Source: Paramecium pentaurelia
Lineage: Eukaryota > Ciliophora > Oligohymenophorea > Peniculida > Parameciidae
Reading direction: 5' to 3'
DNA: 64,000 bases
Assembly (NCBI GenBank): GCA_905183005.1
Contig: CAJJDO010000003.1
Span: 515,573 to 579,572, forward strand
Made by a program: the position numbers and the translations under genes
Shown: positions 45,616 to 56,290 of the stretch, in pieces
Numbering within the stretch: position 1 is the first letter of the stretch
Layout: each line of letters opens with the position of its first letter
Notes under the pieces: generated by a model
Seen by the model: the letters and a program-made list of their open reading frames with translations, nothing else
Database searches by the model: none
What the model was told of the DNA's origin: nothing

Positions 45616-47122
45616 GAATTTCTTTTCCTTGTAATGCTCCCATTCCTTCCAAATATAAATTTACTTAATTTTAATATTTTGTATACTTATCCCCTTTTAA
45701 ATCAATTGACATAGTCCCATTAAATAATTTAGCAGATATTTTAGCCATCAACATTATTGATTTTGCTCGTACTTCGGCATTACCATCCTCTGTAAATTTC
45801 TTACAAATTGGGACTAATTATTTAACACATTAAAGTTTGTTTAATTTATCTTTTGATGTTTCATCTAAATAATGGTCAATTATGATAAAAACATTAATTT
45901 TTGGGCCAGGAGCTTTATCTTCCAATAAGGCTTTCAGTTCTTCGAAAAATTCATCAAGATTACAACTATAAAACAGTTTTTTAATAGTAATAATTGTTTC
46001 ATCAACTATATTTTATTTTTTGTCCTTTAATTTAGCCAAAACAGGTAAAATAATTATTTTAGCATATTAATTAAAGTTCTTTCTTAAACCATTTGCCATA
46101 CATCCAATAATCTTGATACATTAAGTACTTACAATCATTTATTATTCATTTAATAATTTCTTTAATAATTATACAACTGAATATATATTTTAAGATGGTT
46201 GTATTTTAGGAACAGAACATGATTTTTATAGATTGTCTAATTGTTCCTTTTTCTCTTACCATTTTTCTAATTAAAATACTTTTTCACACCAACTATCTGT
46301 ATATTTTGAAAAGACTTCAACCGCTTCAACTAAATCATATAGTTCTTAATTATTAGTTTCAGCATCTCCTTCTTGATTTGGAGCCTTTTATACTTCAGTT
46401 ATTGTCTCAGCTAATTTTTTCAATTCTTATTATAATTTCTCATTTAACCCTCCAAAAAAAGCTTCTATGTTTTTTCCATACCATTTTGTTACTTCCTTAT
46501 AAAATGCAATTGCATCAATTTTAACAGTACTCTATTAGGCATCTGTAAGTTTGGCCATTACTGGAAAAAAAGGTTTTAAATTGTCTAATTTTTTAAGGCC
46601 AAATTATTGCAATAATTCTATCAACAAAGCTATTGTTGCTTATACAACTTTAGGGTTCTTATGAATTAAATATGATATTATTATTTCAGAGAAGGCGGAT
46701 TTGCAATTAGGATAAAGTTATGTTGCAACTTGATGACCAAGTACTTTTAATTTTTGTTGTGTTAATACTTTCTCTAATAAAACCTTTATTATTTCTTTTT
46801 GTTATAAACACTCTATTTAGCTATGTTTTTCAAAAAATTTTAATGCTATCTAAAGCGCTTTCTCTTAGCATTAAATATGAATATCCTATATTATCTATAT
46901 GACACATTCACAATCCATTTCTTCATCATTTGCTAATTCTTCATAAGCTGAAAGCCTTACTTTCCAAACTTTAGATTTAATTCGTTACTTTAATGGTAAA
47001 TCGACTTTTTCTTATTACTGAGGATCAAAATCTAATTATTTATAAACAAAATTACCTGGTGGAAACTCCTCTAACATAAAATTCTTTTTTGATTACCCAA
47101 CCGGCAATTCATCTATTTGCAT
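43070..47122 (-). CDS. XMAP215/Dis1-family TOG-domain microtubule protein, ~1,350 aa
   Basis: The minus frame is open over 1,351 codons. The N-terminus has the TOG entry motif (SKVWKVRLSAYEELAND). Repeated HEAT pairs follow (VVQATIALLIELLQQFGLKK, QSTVKIDAIAFYKEVTKWYG), as in the arrays that bind curved tubulin and speed microtubule growth. Near residue 500 there is a run of 21 Gln and a Gln/Asn-rich linker, then more helical repeats, ending in a C-terminal coiled coil (FLSEQQIKFIELRLEQTNHM...LEKKVGELEKML). It probably acts at basal bodies, cilia or the spindle. I did not count the TOG domains; any introns must be multiples of three or balance out. Confidence 0.75.
45551..45613 (-). repeat. 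Pure TAA repeat coding for 21 Gln
   Basis: On the minus strand, 21 consecutive TAA codons in the frame of the TOG protein (after GALQGKEIL), every one read as Gln. An uninterrupted trinucleotide tract, so length variation between strains is likely. Confidence 0.9.
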
Positions 47123-47341
47123 TTTGAATTTATTTTATATAAAATTTTTAATTCCTGAACATATTATTGTTAAATTATTCATTATAAAATTTATTAGAGT
47201 AATTTGATTGTCATTTTATATTTATATGGAGATGGAAATATTAAAACTTACTTTTTTGTATGAATATTGTCAAATTATAATAGCGTATTTTAAAAGGCCA
47301 TATAAGGATTGGACAAAAAACAAAAATATTAGTTTAATTTA

Positions 47342-47666
47342 ATGTATATAAGATTAGGCTATTTTATTAGTCTGGGTTTTGATTTTACAATTCTTAATTA
47401 CTTTCTATTTACATAAATGAAATAAGATTTGGGCATCTATACCATTTTTTATGACAATTTCTGTGATCAATAAGTATTGGATTCCTTTTTTCACTTCTCC
47501 AATTTTGTAAATATTCTTTCAAATATTTACGGTTTAGGATCAGAAACAATTATAACTTAGAAGATTCTAAGATTTTAGATTTTGTGAAATATAGACCTTT
47601 ACAAGGTGTACATTTTAGGTATAGAATCTATTTTGTTATTTTAACAATTTTTTTATTAATCAATGA
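47342..47666 (+). CDS. Doubtful ORF, 97 aa
   Basis: ATG at 47342; a 31-nt GTA...TAG intron at about 47509-47539 gives 98 codons. The first part is hydrophobic (RLGYFISLGFDFTILNYFLF), possibly one membrane segment; the second is basic (DQKQLQLRRFQDFRFCEIQT). All three frames are unusually open here, so the choice is uncertain. No homologue comes to mind. Confidence 0.28.
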
Positions 47667-47792
47667 GTAAAATTGATATAAATTCAAAATTGTAGAGAAG
47701 AATTTAGATTTTTTAAACTTGAACGAAAGTTTGTTTTTATTAAGACTTTTATTTTGATTAATATTTTTATTATATATCTAACTGTTAATTTC

Positions 47793-48125
47793 ATGAATGA
47801 TTCTATGGGATCTCTGTCAACTAATGATTCTTCAGAAGGACAGGAAAGAAAAAAAAAGAAAAATAATGCAATTTTAAAAAAAACAACTCGACCAATAAAT
47901 ATTAGTTATAATGAAGTTGTTCAATTGTTGAATCCATAAAATTTGTTTATTAACAAAAATTTAGAAGAATCATTCAATGTCATTCAAATGTATCATTAAA
48001 CTTATCGCCATAGAATTCATTAATCTTCATATTTTCCTAACTTTAAATTTATATATGATGAAAATTTAGTTTGCTCAGAAATTAAATGGGACCGTTTGCC
48101 CACACTGGTCAAATTAACATCATGA
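47793..48125 (+). CDS. Hypothetical protein, 110 aa
   Basis: Intronless; starts MNDSMGSLSTNDSSEGQERK at the first ATG. A Lys-rich stretch follows (ERKKKKNNAILKKTTRP), then a His/Tyr/Gln-rich segment (MYHQTYRHRIHQSSYFPNF). No domain seen. Composition favours a real protein over AT noise. Function unknown. Confidence 0.5.
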
Positions 48126-48874
48126 TTATTGCTACGTCATTTAGTTAGAAATTTAATATTATTTATTACTTAAATAAAGTATTGACAACAAACCTAAACA
48201 CTAGTTGATTAATATCAAAAATAAAAGATCAAAATTCTTTGGGCTAATGTTTTTAATTATCAATAGATATATTTTTGAATTTTTATCAATAAAAAAGTAT
48301 TTATTTATAGAAACTAAAGAATGGAAATTGTACCCAGGATTAAACTAATATGATATAGTCTACAATTAAATAGGATCATATCTCAAGAGTTATAAATAAA
48401 ATAATAAGAATTTCTCAAATTAATTTTTGCATTCATATAAAAAAAACATTAGAACTTAGGTTCTTTTTTTCACCAATTTCTTAATTTAATAAAAATTATT
48501 TCTACTTTTTATATCATGAATTTAGATAATAAAATTCAGTACTTTAGAATCACAAATAAATTACATAATTATTCTTTACCATATTTATCGTCTAACTGTT
48601 CTCTATCTTCTTATTATAATTTTTTTTTTAATTTGTTTTCAATTTGAAAAACATGATAAAATTTATTTGATAAGATGGAGCTAAAGAGATTAATAATTTT
48701 AATAAAAATATATTAAATTTAGAAAGTCATTATCATTATCGTTTAAATCTTAGAATTGAAAAATAGGTTGCTAAATAAAATTTCTAATTTCCATTATATA
48801 TTATTTTTTATGGCAAACCTAATTCATAGTATTTTAAATTTGTAAGAATCGTTGATAATTATTTTTGAAATAAA
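48126..48874. other. Intergenic 0.75 kb, no gene seen
   Basis: Very AT-rich. A locally GC-richer patch around 48318-48350 (TGGAAATTGTACCCAGG) caught my eye but does not fold as a tRNA and opens no frame. Nothing else that I can support. Confidence 0.4.
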
Positions 48875-49558
48875 ATGAATAATTAAATAGGACTAAATCT
48901 AAATTATAACAAAGATGTTGAATTAGCACTTTATAAAAAAAAAATAGACCTTGATTATAGCAAAATTTCTCACAAATTTGGCTTTGTAAATAAAATTTCT
49001 CCTGTTACACTGGAAAATTATAATTAATATCATATATATAACAAATTGTTTAGGAATGAATAATAAAGAAAAAGTATTTAAGCTAGAGTTTAGACTATTG
49101 ATCCAAAGACTACTAAATATTATATAAATAACAGCACAAAATTTTTCGATTTCTTAAAACACAAAGTTTAACACACTATTAAAGGAAATCATTATATTAT
49201 GTAACTTGGATAGATGCCTCTATCTTCTAGATCAAAAACTCCTCCATAAAAGACTTAAAGGTATTAAAAATCTTAGACTATATTTCATCAAGAATCAAGA
49301 ACTGAAAAGTTGAGATTTTCTAATGTCTAATCAGAATAAAACACCTGTATTGAAATTTAAAAGGCATGTTAGGTTTATTAGATGGGATAAAAAGAATTGA
49401 AAGGGATATATAAAAAATTAAGAATATGGAGTACTAATTAATATGATATTAATTTGATGAGACCTTAAAGTAGTAGAAATCAAGATTAGAGAAACCATAA
49501 ATTTATGAATGAATTTAATGAGAATATTTTCAAGCTTTCAATCTCCTTTAAGGACTGA
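48875..49558 (+). CDS. Hypothetical protein, 227 aa
   Basis: Intronless 228-codon frame. Starts MNNQIGLNLNYNKDVELALY; polar with Lys, Gln, Ser and Tyr, and a Ser/Pro patch (MPLSSRSKTPPQKTQRYQ). The stop (49556-49558) lies 21 nt inside the 3' end of the convergent minus-strand gene. No signal peptide or membrane segment. Not recognised. Confidence 0.55.
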
Positions 49559-50495
49559 ATCAATTTTTGTTTACTATAAAATATTAATTTAAAATACATG
49601 TATTTATTAAACAACATAATTTTCACTTGCATTTGAAGTCGACAATTAAAACCATTCTGCCATATATTTATCATAATTTAAATTTTCACTCCAATCTATA
49701 AGGTTTTATACTTCTTTATCAAACTCATCCTAAGAATATAAAACATTATACATCATCCATTTCTAAATATTATTTAGTTTAAGTAAAAAAATCTTATTAT
49801 TATTAAACTTGTTTTAATTATTGAGTTCCCTCTTTTTATTTTTAAATACTCTCAGCCCATTTCAATTTATTGAGTCTAGTCTTCTTATTGACTTTTTCCT
49901 CTCTTTTATCTTTTTTATGATGATAATATCTAATTTTGTTGGCTGTGTATAATTCAACAAAATCTGCTTTGATCATTTATTTGTTGGAGATCTATGGTTA
50001 TTAATATATAATTTAACTGGTCTCCATCCATTGTTATCCAATCTTAGATACCATCCTTGATTATCATATTTTTATTGATTTTTCTTATATTCTGAATATG
50101 CAACTTTTTCATGAGGAACAGGATCTCTTTGAATAGATGAATAATCTCTAGGGGCAAATGAATTTAAATCTACAATTCCTCCATGGCTATATATTTTATA
50201 ATAAATTATAGGAGGAAATTGCTAGAATAGTAATAAAATTATTTACTTCTCCACCAAGTCGAAATCTGATATGTGATTTACATGCAGCATCAAGTAATTA
50301 GGCTTCATTTGGGTTAATAGCTTTTAACAATCTTGCAGGGTTTCCTCTAATGTTATTATTATTCAGAACTTGCACTTAAATAAAATGATATCTTTGTAAT
50401 ATTGGAATATTTTTCTATTGGTAAATGACCTCCAAGCTCTATTATAAAAAAAGGGAGTTCTACTTTTATATTTTTCTAGCATTTTAATCTTCCAT
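49538..50495 (-). CDS. Homologue of human C11orf65/MFI, 294 aa
   Basis: Introns of 25, 26 (GTT start) and 22 nt give 295 codons. Strong motif match across the length: an IQ-like N-terminus (ARKIQKQNSLFLQQSLEVIY), KAINPNEAQLLDAA, HIRFRLGGEQFPPIIYYKIY, GWYLRLDNNGWRPIS and DKEVQNLIDWSENLNYDKYM followed by AEWFQLSTSNAS. In mammals this protein (mitochondrial fission regulator) is reported to oppose mitochondrial fission; its presence in many ciliated organisms hints at an older role. The last exon is supported by conserved residues up to NASENY, and the TGA at 49538 overlaps the neighbouring gene. Confidence 0.85.
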
Positions 50496-50534
50496 TATAA
50501 TTAATTATTATATAAAATATTTAACATTCCGTTA

Positions 50535-52819
50535 ATGTGTTCAAAAATCACTATCTATGGTATCATTAATCATGAAGACTCTGATCTTTTCGAAAGTGCA
50601 GGATCATTGACATTGAGAACACCTAGGAATGTGCCTAATTTTAATGAAACAACTTAATTATCAATTCCAGGTTACGTCAAATAGATTTGTGCAGGTCAAT
50701 CTCATATATTAGCCTTAACTTAAGATGGAAATGTTTTTAGTTATGGATCAAATTAATTTGGTTAAAGAGGCTCAACAGGACCAGGATTTCAATTAGTTAT
50801 GAAGAATGTTCTTTAGATTGCAGTAGGTTTATATCATTCTGCTGCAGCTACAAGAGATAATAAAATTTATGTTTGGGGTAGAGGTTCAGAGGGTTAATTA
50901 GGATTGGGAGACACAGAAAACGTTGAAAAACCAACTGAACTCAATATCTAAGGATAAGAAGTTTGTTGCGGTAGTTTTCACACTCTTATAAGAAATGGAG
51001 AGACATGTTATGTGATGGGAGAAAATTAGAATGGATAATTAGGAGTTTTAGGATAACATGCAAGCCCTGTGAAATTGAGTATACCTGTTGAATAAATGGC
51101 TGCAGGTTTGGATCATTCCTTATTTTTATATAAAGGACAAGTAAATTAAGTTTCAATATTTAGGTTTTTGTTACAGGAAATAATTTATTTGGATAATGTG
51201 GAGTATCTGAATAAGTAGTTAGAGAACCTATTAAATTATAATTAAATTTTGAAGTACAATAGGTGATAGCATCTATGGGAACATTTAGTTGTGTAATAAG
51301 CAAATAAGGAAAAGTTTATTTTTGGGGAACTGGAAGTTGGGGTTATGCTAGAAAGTGCACTCCATTAGAAGAATTATGTAAATTAGATGATGGATAAAGA
51401 GTATTGTAAGTAATTTCAGGAGAAAACTTTGCTATGTTGAAATGTTTAGATGGATGGTATGTTTTTGGAATGAATAAAATGCCTGAAAATTATTCATAAT
51501 AATAAACACATAGGATTTAATTAAGTAAAGTCAATTTAGTTGATGGCTAAATATGTGCAGGTCTTAATATTGTTTTTGTTTATTCCCATAATCAAGAAGT
51601 ATAAAAACCAATTTAATAAATGCCTGTTGATTAAGGATCTTATGTCTCATAATCATCAGAATAAGAATATAAATAGAGGCCAAGTTATAAATAAACTAAT
51701 GAATTAAGATAATCCTATCAATTAACATAAACTGCTACTTATTAAACTTCAAGTGCTTTGAAGACTTCATAAATTCCACCTTCAGCTTTAAGATAATCTC
51801 AATAAGTTACAAATATTTCACAGTTTTCTAATTAAAATAGTTCGACATCATAATATTAAAACGAGTATTAATCAAATAAAATTGATATAAAATAAGGAAA
51901 GGATTATAAACTAAGTGATTTACTTTATAGATCTGATCATAAGTAAGATATTCGATAAGAGCTTAAATTAGATCTTGGATAATCAGAACATAAAGTCAGA
52001 ACAGAATCCAGAACACCTGATAATAGGAATGATCAAAAATAAATTGATAAAAAATCTGATAATAAATTACCATATAAAGAAGACGAATTAAAAATTGAAT
52101 TAAAATAAGAGTTACTTAAATTAGAAAAAAGATAAGAGTAATTTAAATAAGAAATTATTAACTAATAGTAATAATTAGATAGAAAAAATGAAAATTTAAA
52201 AGAAATTACTTTTGGTTTTAAATCTGAAGTTAAACCTTTATAAGAAAGAAATATAACATAATAATCCTAAAAATGTTATGATTGTTTACATTATGTTCAA
52301 AAAAATGATTATTATTAGAAACATATTAAATTTTAAGAAGAGGAAATAAATAATCTCAAAAAGGAATTAGAAATATTAAAAAATTAAATTAAATAAAAAG
52401 ATAATTACGTTAATGAGTTAGAAAATAGAATTTTAAAATACTAAGAAACTAGTTTTAAATAAGTTAACTTACAATAATAATTATAACAAAATTCTATTTA
52501 TAAACCAACTATGGAGGTTAGATTAAAAAGTGAAGAAAAATAGCCTGTTACAAGAGAAGAGGCATAAATAAATTACTAAAAAATAATCGATTATTCACCT
52601 AAAATTTATAGATAACCAATAATTGATTAATCACCAAAGGAAAGAAGTTTTAATACAAGTATCATTGATAAAATATAAACATATTAATAATCTGCAAAAG
52701 CAGCAAGGCCAGTTCACTAAAATCTCATGAATAGATATTCAGCTCATGAAGTTTAACCTTAATAGATTTACCAACCTAATACATATGTGATTCCACAATA
52801 TTTTAAGGCCAGAAATTGA
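50535..52819 (+). CDS. RCC1-repeat protein with coiled-coil tail, 753 aa
   Basis: One 23-nt intron gives 754 codons. Residues ~35-370 carry RCC1-type blades: VKQICAGQSHILALTQDGNV, FSYGSNQFGQRGS, YHSAAATRDNKIYVWGRGSE and QLGLGDTENVEKPTEL. These should form a beta-propeller, as in RCC1-family regulators and scaffolds. After ~370 comes Gln/Ser-rich sequence, then a CYDCLHYVQ...YYQKH zinc-like motif near 575, followed by a coiled coil (QEEEINNLKKELEILKNQ) and a polar tail. It starts 39 nt from the divergent MFI-like gene. Whether it acts on Ran or another GTPase cannot be told. Confidence 0.85.
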
Positions 52820-53163
52820 GAATTATTTTATTATATACTTTAGTAAAATTTTATAATTTATTATTTTCATAATTTATATATTTAGAATTTTACTATTTAT
52901 TAAATACTATTTATGTATATTATTTTTAAAATAAATAAATCAAATATATTTACTAAGATTCAGATTTTATTTATCTTAGTATTTATTCTATCTTTTTTAT
53001 TTACGATATATCAATTATATCAAAATTTAAATATTTTTAAATGTAAATATATTAATATTAGAATAATGATGGCTTTTAACTTTAATAATATTTATCTCAT
53101 AATTAGTAAGAGTTTAATAGACAATTAAATTAAAAATAAATCATTATCATAAATTAATTATAA
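52820..53163. other. Intergenic, possible tiny membrane ORF
   Basis: Between convergent gene ends. A + ORF at 52913-53128 (71 codons, Ile/Phe/Asn-rich with one hydrophobic stretch) has the composition of random AT-rich DNA, so I do not call it. Nothing else seen. Confidence 0.4.
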
Positions 53164-54958
53164 TCATTAATTAAGCAAAGAAAATGAAAAGTAAGTGAGG
53201 TTATTTTTTTATTTAATTTTAATTTATGTATTACAACCATAATGCCATAATAAAAATTTCGTTATAATTAAGGTTGTAGCTTTTAAAGGATCTTAAAAAT
53301 TCATTTTTTTATCTAAATGTAACAAATTTTATTGAAGATGAGATATATTTGAAAATTTGTCCGAATTATTAAAAAAAAATAAAGGTTTTGTAAAGTAAAC
53401 TCTTATCTAAGGTATAATTTATTTAGTTGATTATATCAAAGTAAAATGTATAGATTCAATATTATCTTCATTAATTTTAGATGATATTTTTATAAATCCC
53501 TCATTTTTCTCTCTAAATTAAAGCAATGAAGTCAATATTAATAATACTGAGTTTAAATCTATAAGTAAATTTTCTATTTTTAATTTGTTAATAATAGTCA
53601 ATTGATTCCCAAAAACAGATTTTAATAATGATATTACTCTATCTTTAGTGCATTTTTTTTAATGAGTTTGATTTAAAATATCAGGATTTTATAAAATATT
53701 AAGAGATACAAAGTAATTCATACATTATAATTAAGCAAATCTATCATCTTTTTCTTTAAAGTAAACGGTTAAACAATGTTGAGCCAAAGAGGTAATAAGT
53801 CTATTTTTTAAATTCAATTCTAATTTCTCATGATTTTAAGAATAATTATTTAAACATTCAGTAGCCATTATAACCATTTATTGTTCATCAGTCCAATAAT
53901 TTACAATTTAAACTTTAAATTAATTTCCTAATAAATTAGATTGACATATAAGTGAATTAACTAATTTATCTTAAGAACCCCTTTTTCTCAATTCGAATGC
54001 AGAACCTGTTTATGAATTACTTTACAACATCATTCTAATATGCTTTTCAAGTGTACATTTATTTTCTTTGTTTGTAAGCTTTGATCCTCTAGAAAAGGTA
54101 AGCTTAATGAATTATGTTTAATAATTTACATTTCTTAGAACTGTTCTTAAATCATTGTCATTATTAACTTCTAAAATTTCTTTGGTAATATTGTTCATCT
54201 AATGTATTCTTAATTAATCCTATTGTTTATCTAATTTGATGACTAAAATAGATTATTCTAAGACTGTGTCAATTATCTAAAAATTGTTATTAATTTACTG
54301 CAAACCATTTTTTTCTTTCTCTATTATGGAGAAATTATTGCCTTTTATTATTCTCTATACTGTATTTGATCGCAATCATTCCTACAATAATAGAGATAAA
54401 ACTTAATAATAGACTAACATAGATATAAGAGTAATTATAAGCCCATAAAATATATGCTAGCAATAATCCTATAACTATTAGAGCTTACGACCATAATAAA
54501 TAGCCTTAAATAAAAATGGCTATTATAGAATGACAAAAATACCCATGTGAAAATAGCAAGCACAAAATCCATAATACCAATCATAATTTGAATTATAGGA
54601 ATTATTTGGATTGTTTTCTTTAAAAATATAGTCAACACTTTGAATCAAAGCCATAATTATTTATAGAAAAGGCAAAATTATGTTAATTACACTTGGGTAT
54701 TTATCTATTAAAAACTTTGAGAAGATAATAAAGATAACAATAAAACAACAACTAAGCAATATGGCTATAAAATAAGGCTAACTTCTAAAGTAATATATGG
54801 AATAAAATATCATGTATAACTATTATTTTCAATATGAAAATTACGCAAGCTTGTAAAGAAAATGCTGTATACTCTTTTTTCACAACTGGTATTTGACTTT
54901 CTCTGTATTCTAATTCTAAATTTGTGGATTAAAAAGTTAAAGAGTATTTATTAAACAT
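53164..54958 (-). CDS. Multi-pass membrane protein with degenerate histidine-kinase-like C-terminus, 574 aa
   Basis: Introns of 25, 23 and 22 nt give 575 codons. Residues ~40-205 contain about six membrane segments (FIAILLSCCFIVIFIIFSKF, ALIVIGLLLAYILWAYNYSY). After a linker (ENNKRQQFLHNRERKKWFA) come ~370 cytosolic residues. Near the end, LLIDLNSVLLILTSLLQFRE, GFIKISSKI and TTLIITKFLLWHYGCNTQIK...YFSFSLL follow the order of N, G1/G2 and C-terminal elements of a histidine-kinase ATPase domain. The phospho-accepting His, the Asn box and the Gly-rich ATP lid are not recognisable. It may be a pseudokinase receptor. Family call is tentative; the membrane topology is clear. Confidence 0.6.
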
Positions 54959-55284
54959 TTATTTATTTACTTTCTCCAATAATTGAAATTATAAATAAAA
55001 GCTTTTAAATTCACAAATAAGAAAGACTATAGTTTGAATTTTAGAATAGTATATAATAATTCAACTTAAATTTAATCATGAATAATACTTACTTAAAACC
55101 AAATATATTCTAGTTGATCCATTAATATATATTTAAACATTTATTAAGTATAAACTTTAAATAGATTAAGAATTATTTGAATTAATTATAAATATTAGTA
55201 TTTAAATATGTAATAGCAATCCTCAATTAATAATACATGTATCCAAAATTTGATAGCCACTAATTGCAATTGTTAAATACATGA
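54959..55284. other. Intergenic, no gene seen
   Basis: AT-rich divergent promoter region between the membrane protein and the small + gene. No ORF or RNA gene noted. Confidence 0.4.
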
Positions 55285-55810
55285 ATGCATTAAATAAATC
55301 ATTAATTTAAAGTCATAGTAATTCAATAATCTAAATAAATTGCTTAACCTATTTGCATCACCGTACAAAATTTGTGATTAGCATCATTATCCCTTTGAAT
55401 TTTTTTCAGAAGAAGAAAATGATATGAAATGCAAATTTTGTCTAGACAGAAACAGCAAACTTTAATTAATTTAGAATATGACCAATTAAGAAACTTAAAT
55501 AGATCTAAATCAAGGATTAATCGACTTTCCAAATTCTTCACATTATATAATAGAAAGTTTTGAAAAATTATGGAATCAGAAATCAGAAGAATTGTAAAAA
55601 GATCTAGAAAATTAAACAGAAATAGAGAAAAAGTGGATGGAAAGAAAGAAAATAAAAGAAACAATAGAATTTCTTAAAATGACATATCCAAAAGAGGTTC
55701 ATAATGAATTTCATGATGCAATGACAAAAATCAATTAAATTGATTAAATTGGAAGTAATTTTTCTAACCATGATGTATTGAAATATAGAGATTTATTCTT
55801 ATATAAATGA
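55285..55810 (+). CDS. Hypothetical protein with one Cys pair, 168 aa
   Basis: A 19-nt intron (55363-55381) gives 169 codons; without it the frame ends at TGA. The second exon is clearly protein-like: HHYPFEFFSEEENDMKCKFC, then a long helix (ESFEKLWNQKSEELQKDLEN). KCKFCLD looks like half of a zinc site with no obvious second half. The exact start is uncertain; ATG at 55429 inside exon 2 is an alternative. Function unknown. Confidence 0.5.
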
Positions 55811-56290
55811 ATTCAATTAAAAATTTGTTTCTATAAATCTTATTTCGAGAATTTTCAATCATATGATGAAGGAAAACTATTATATCTTTAATGATTTATT
55901 ACTGTTGTAGATTAACATTTATATAAATATCATGATTATTGCAAAAATAATTCGACTTATCACACTACTACATAATTAATTGTATATGTATCTTTTTAAA
56001 TCAATTTTACAACAAGAAAAAACTATATTATCAAAAATATAGCACCCATATTAATCTAGATTTAATTTTACATCATACTTTATATTATATTATGCAGTGT
56101 TCATATTTCAAATAGATTTATTGTTTTATTCCCCATTTTATAATTATTCAATTAAATTACAGATTGTAATGGAATAAAACTTCATAAGGCATCTAAAAAG
56201 ATTAAGATTTTTTATATAATTAATTCATAAACTATAAGAAATTTACAATAAAATATATACAAAATATATTATTTAATTACATAAAAATAA
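55811..56290. other. Intergenic, no gene seen
   Basis: About 480 bp, AT-rich, between two + genes. No protein-like ORF, repeat or RNA fold recognised. Confidence 0.4.

Noticed and set aside
47754..47792. Upstream extension of the 110-aa gene beginning with TTG
   Set aside because: A non-ATG start is unlikely here; the first ATG at 47793 gives a polar N-terminus typical of the neighbourhood.
48318..48350. Locally GC-richer patch resembling part of a tRNA
   Set aside because: No acceptor or T-arm pairing could be found; no cloverleaf.
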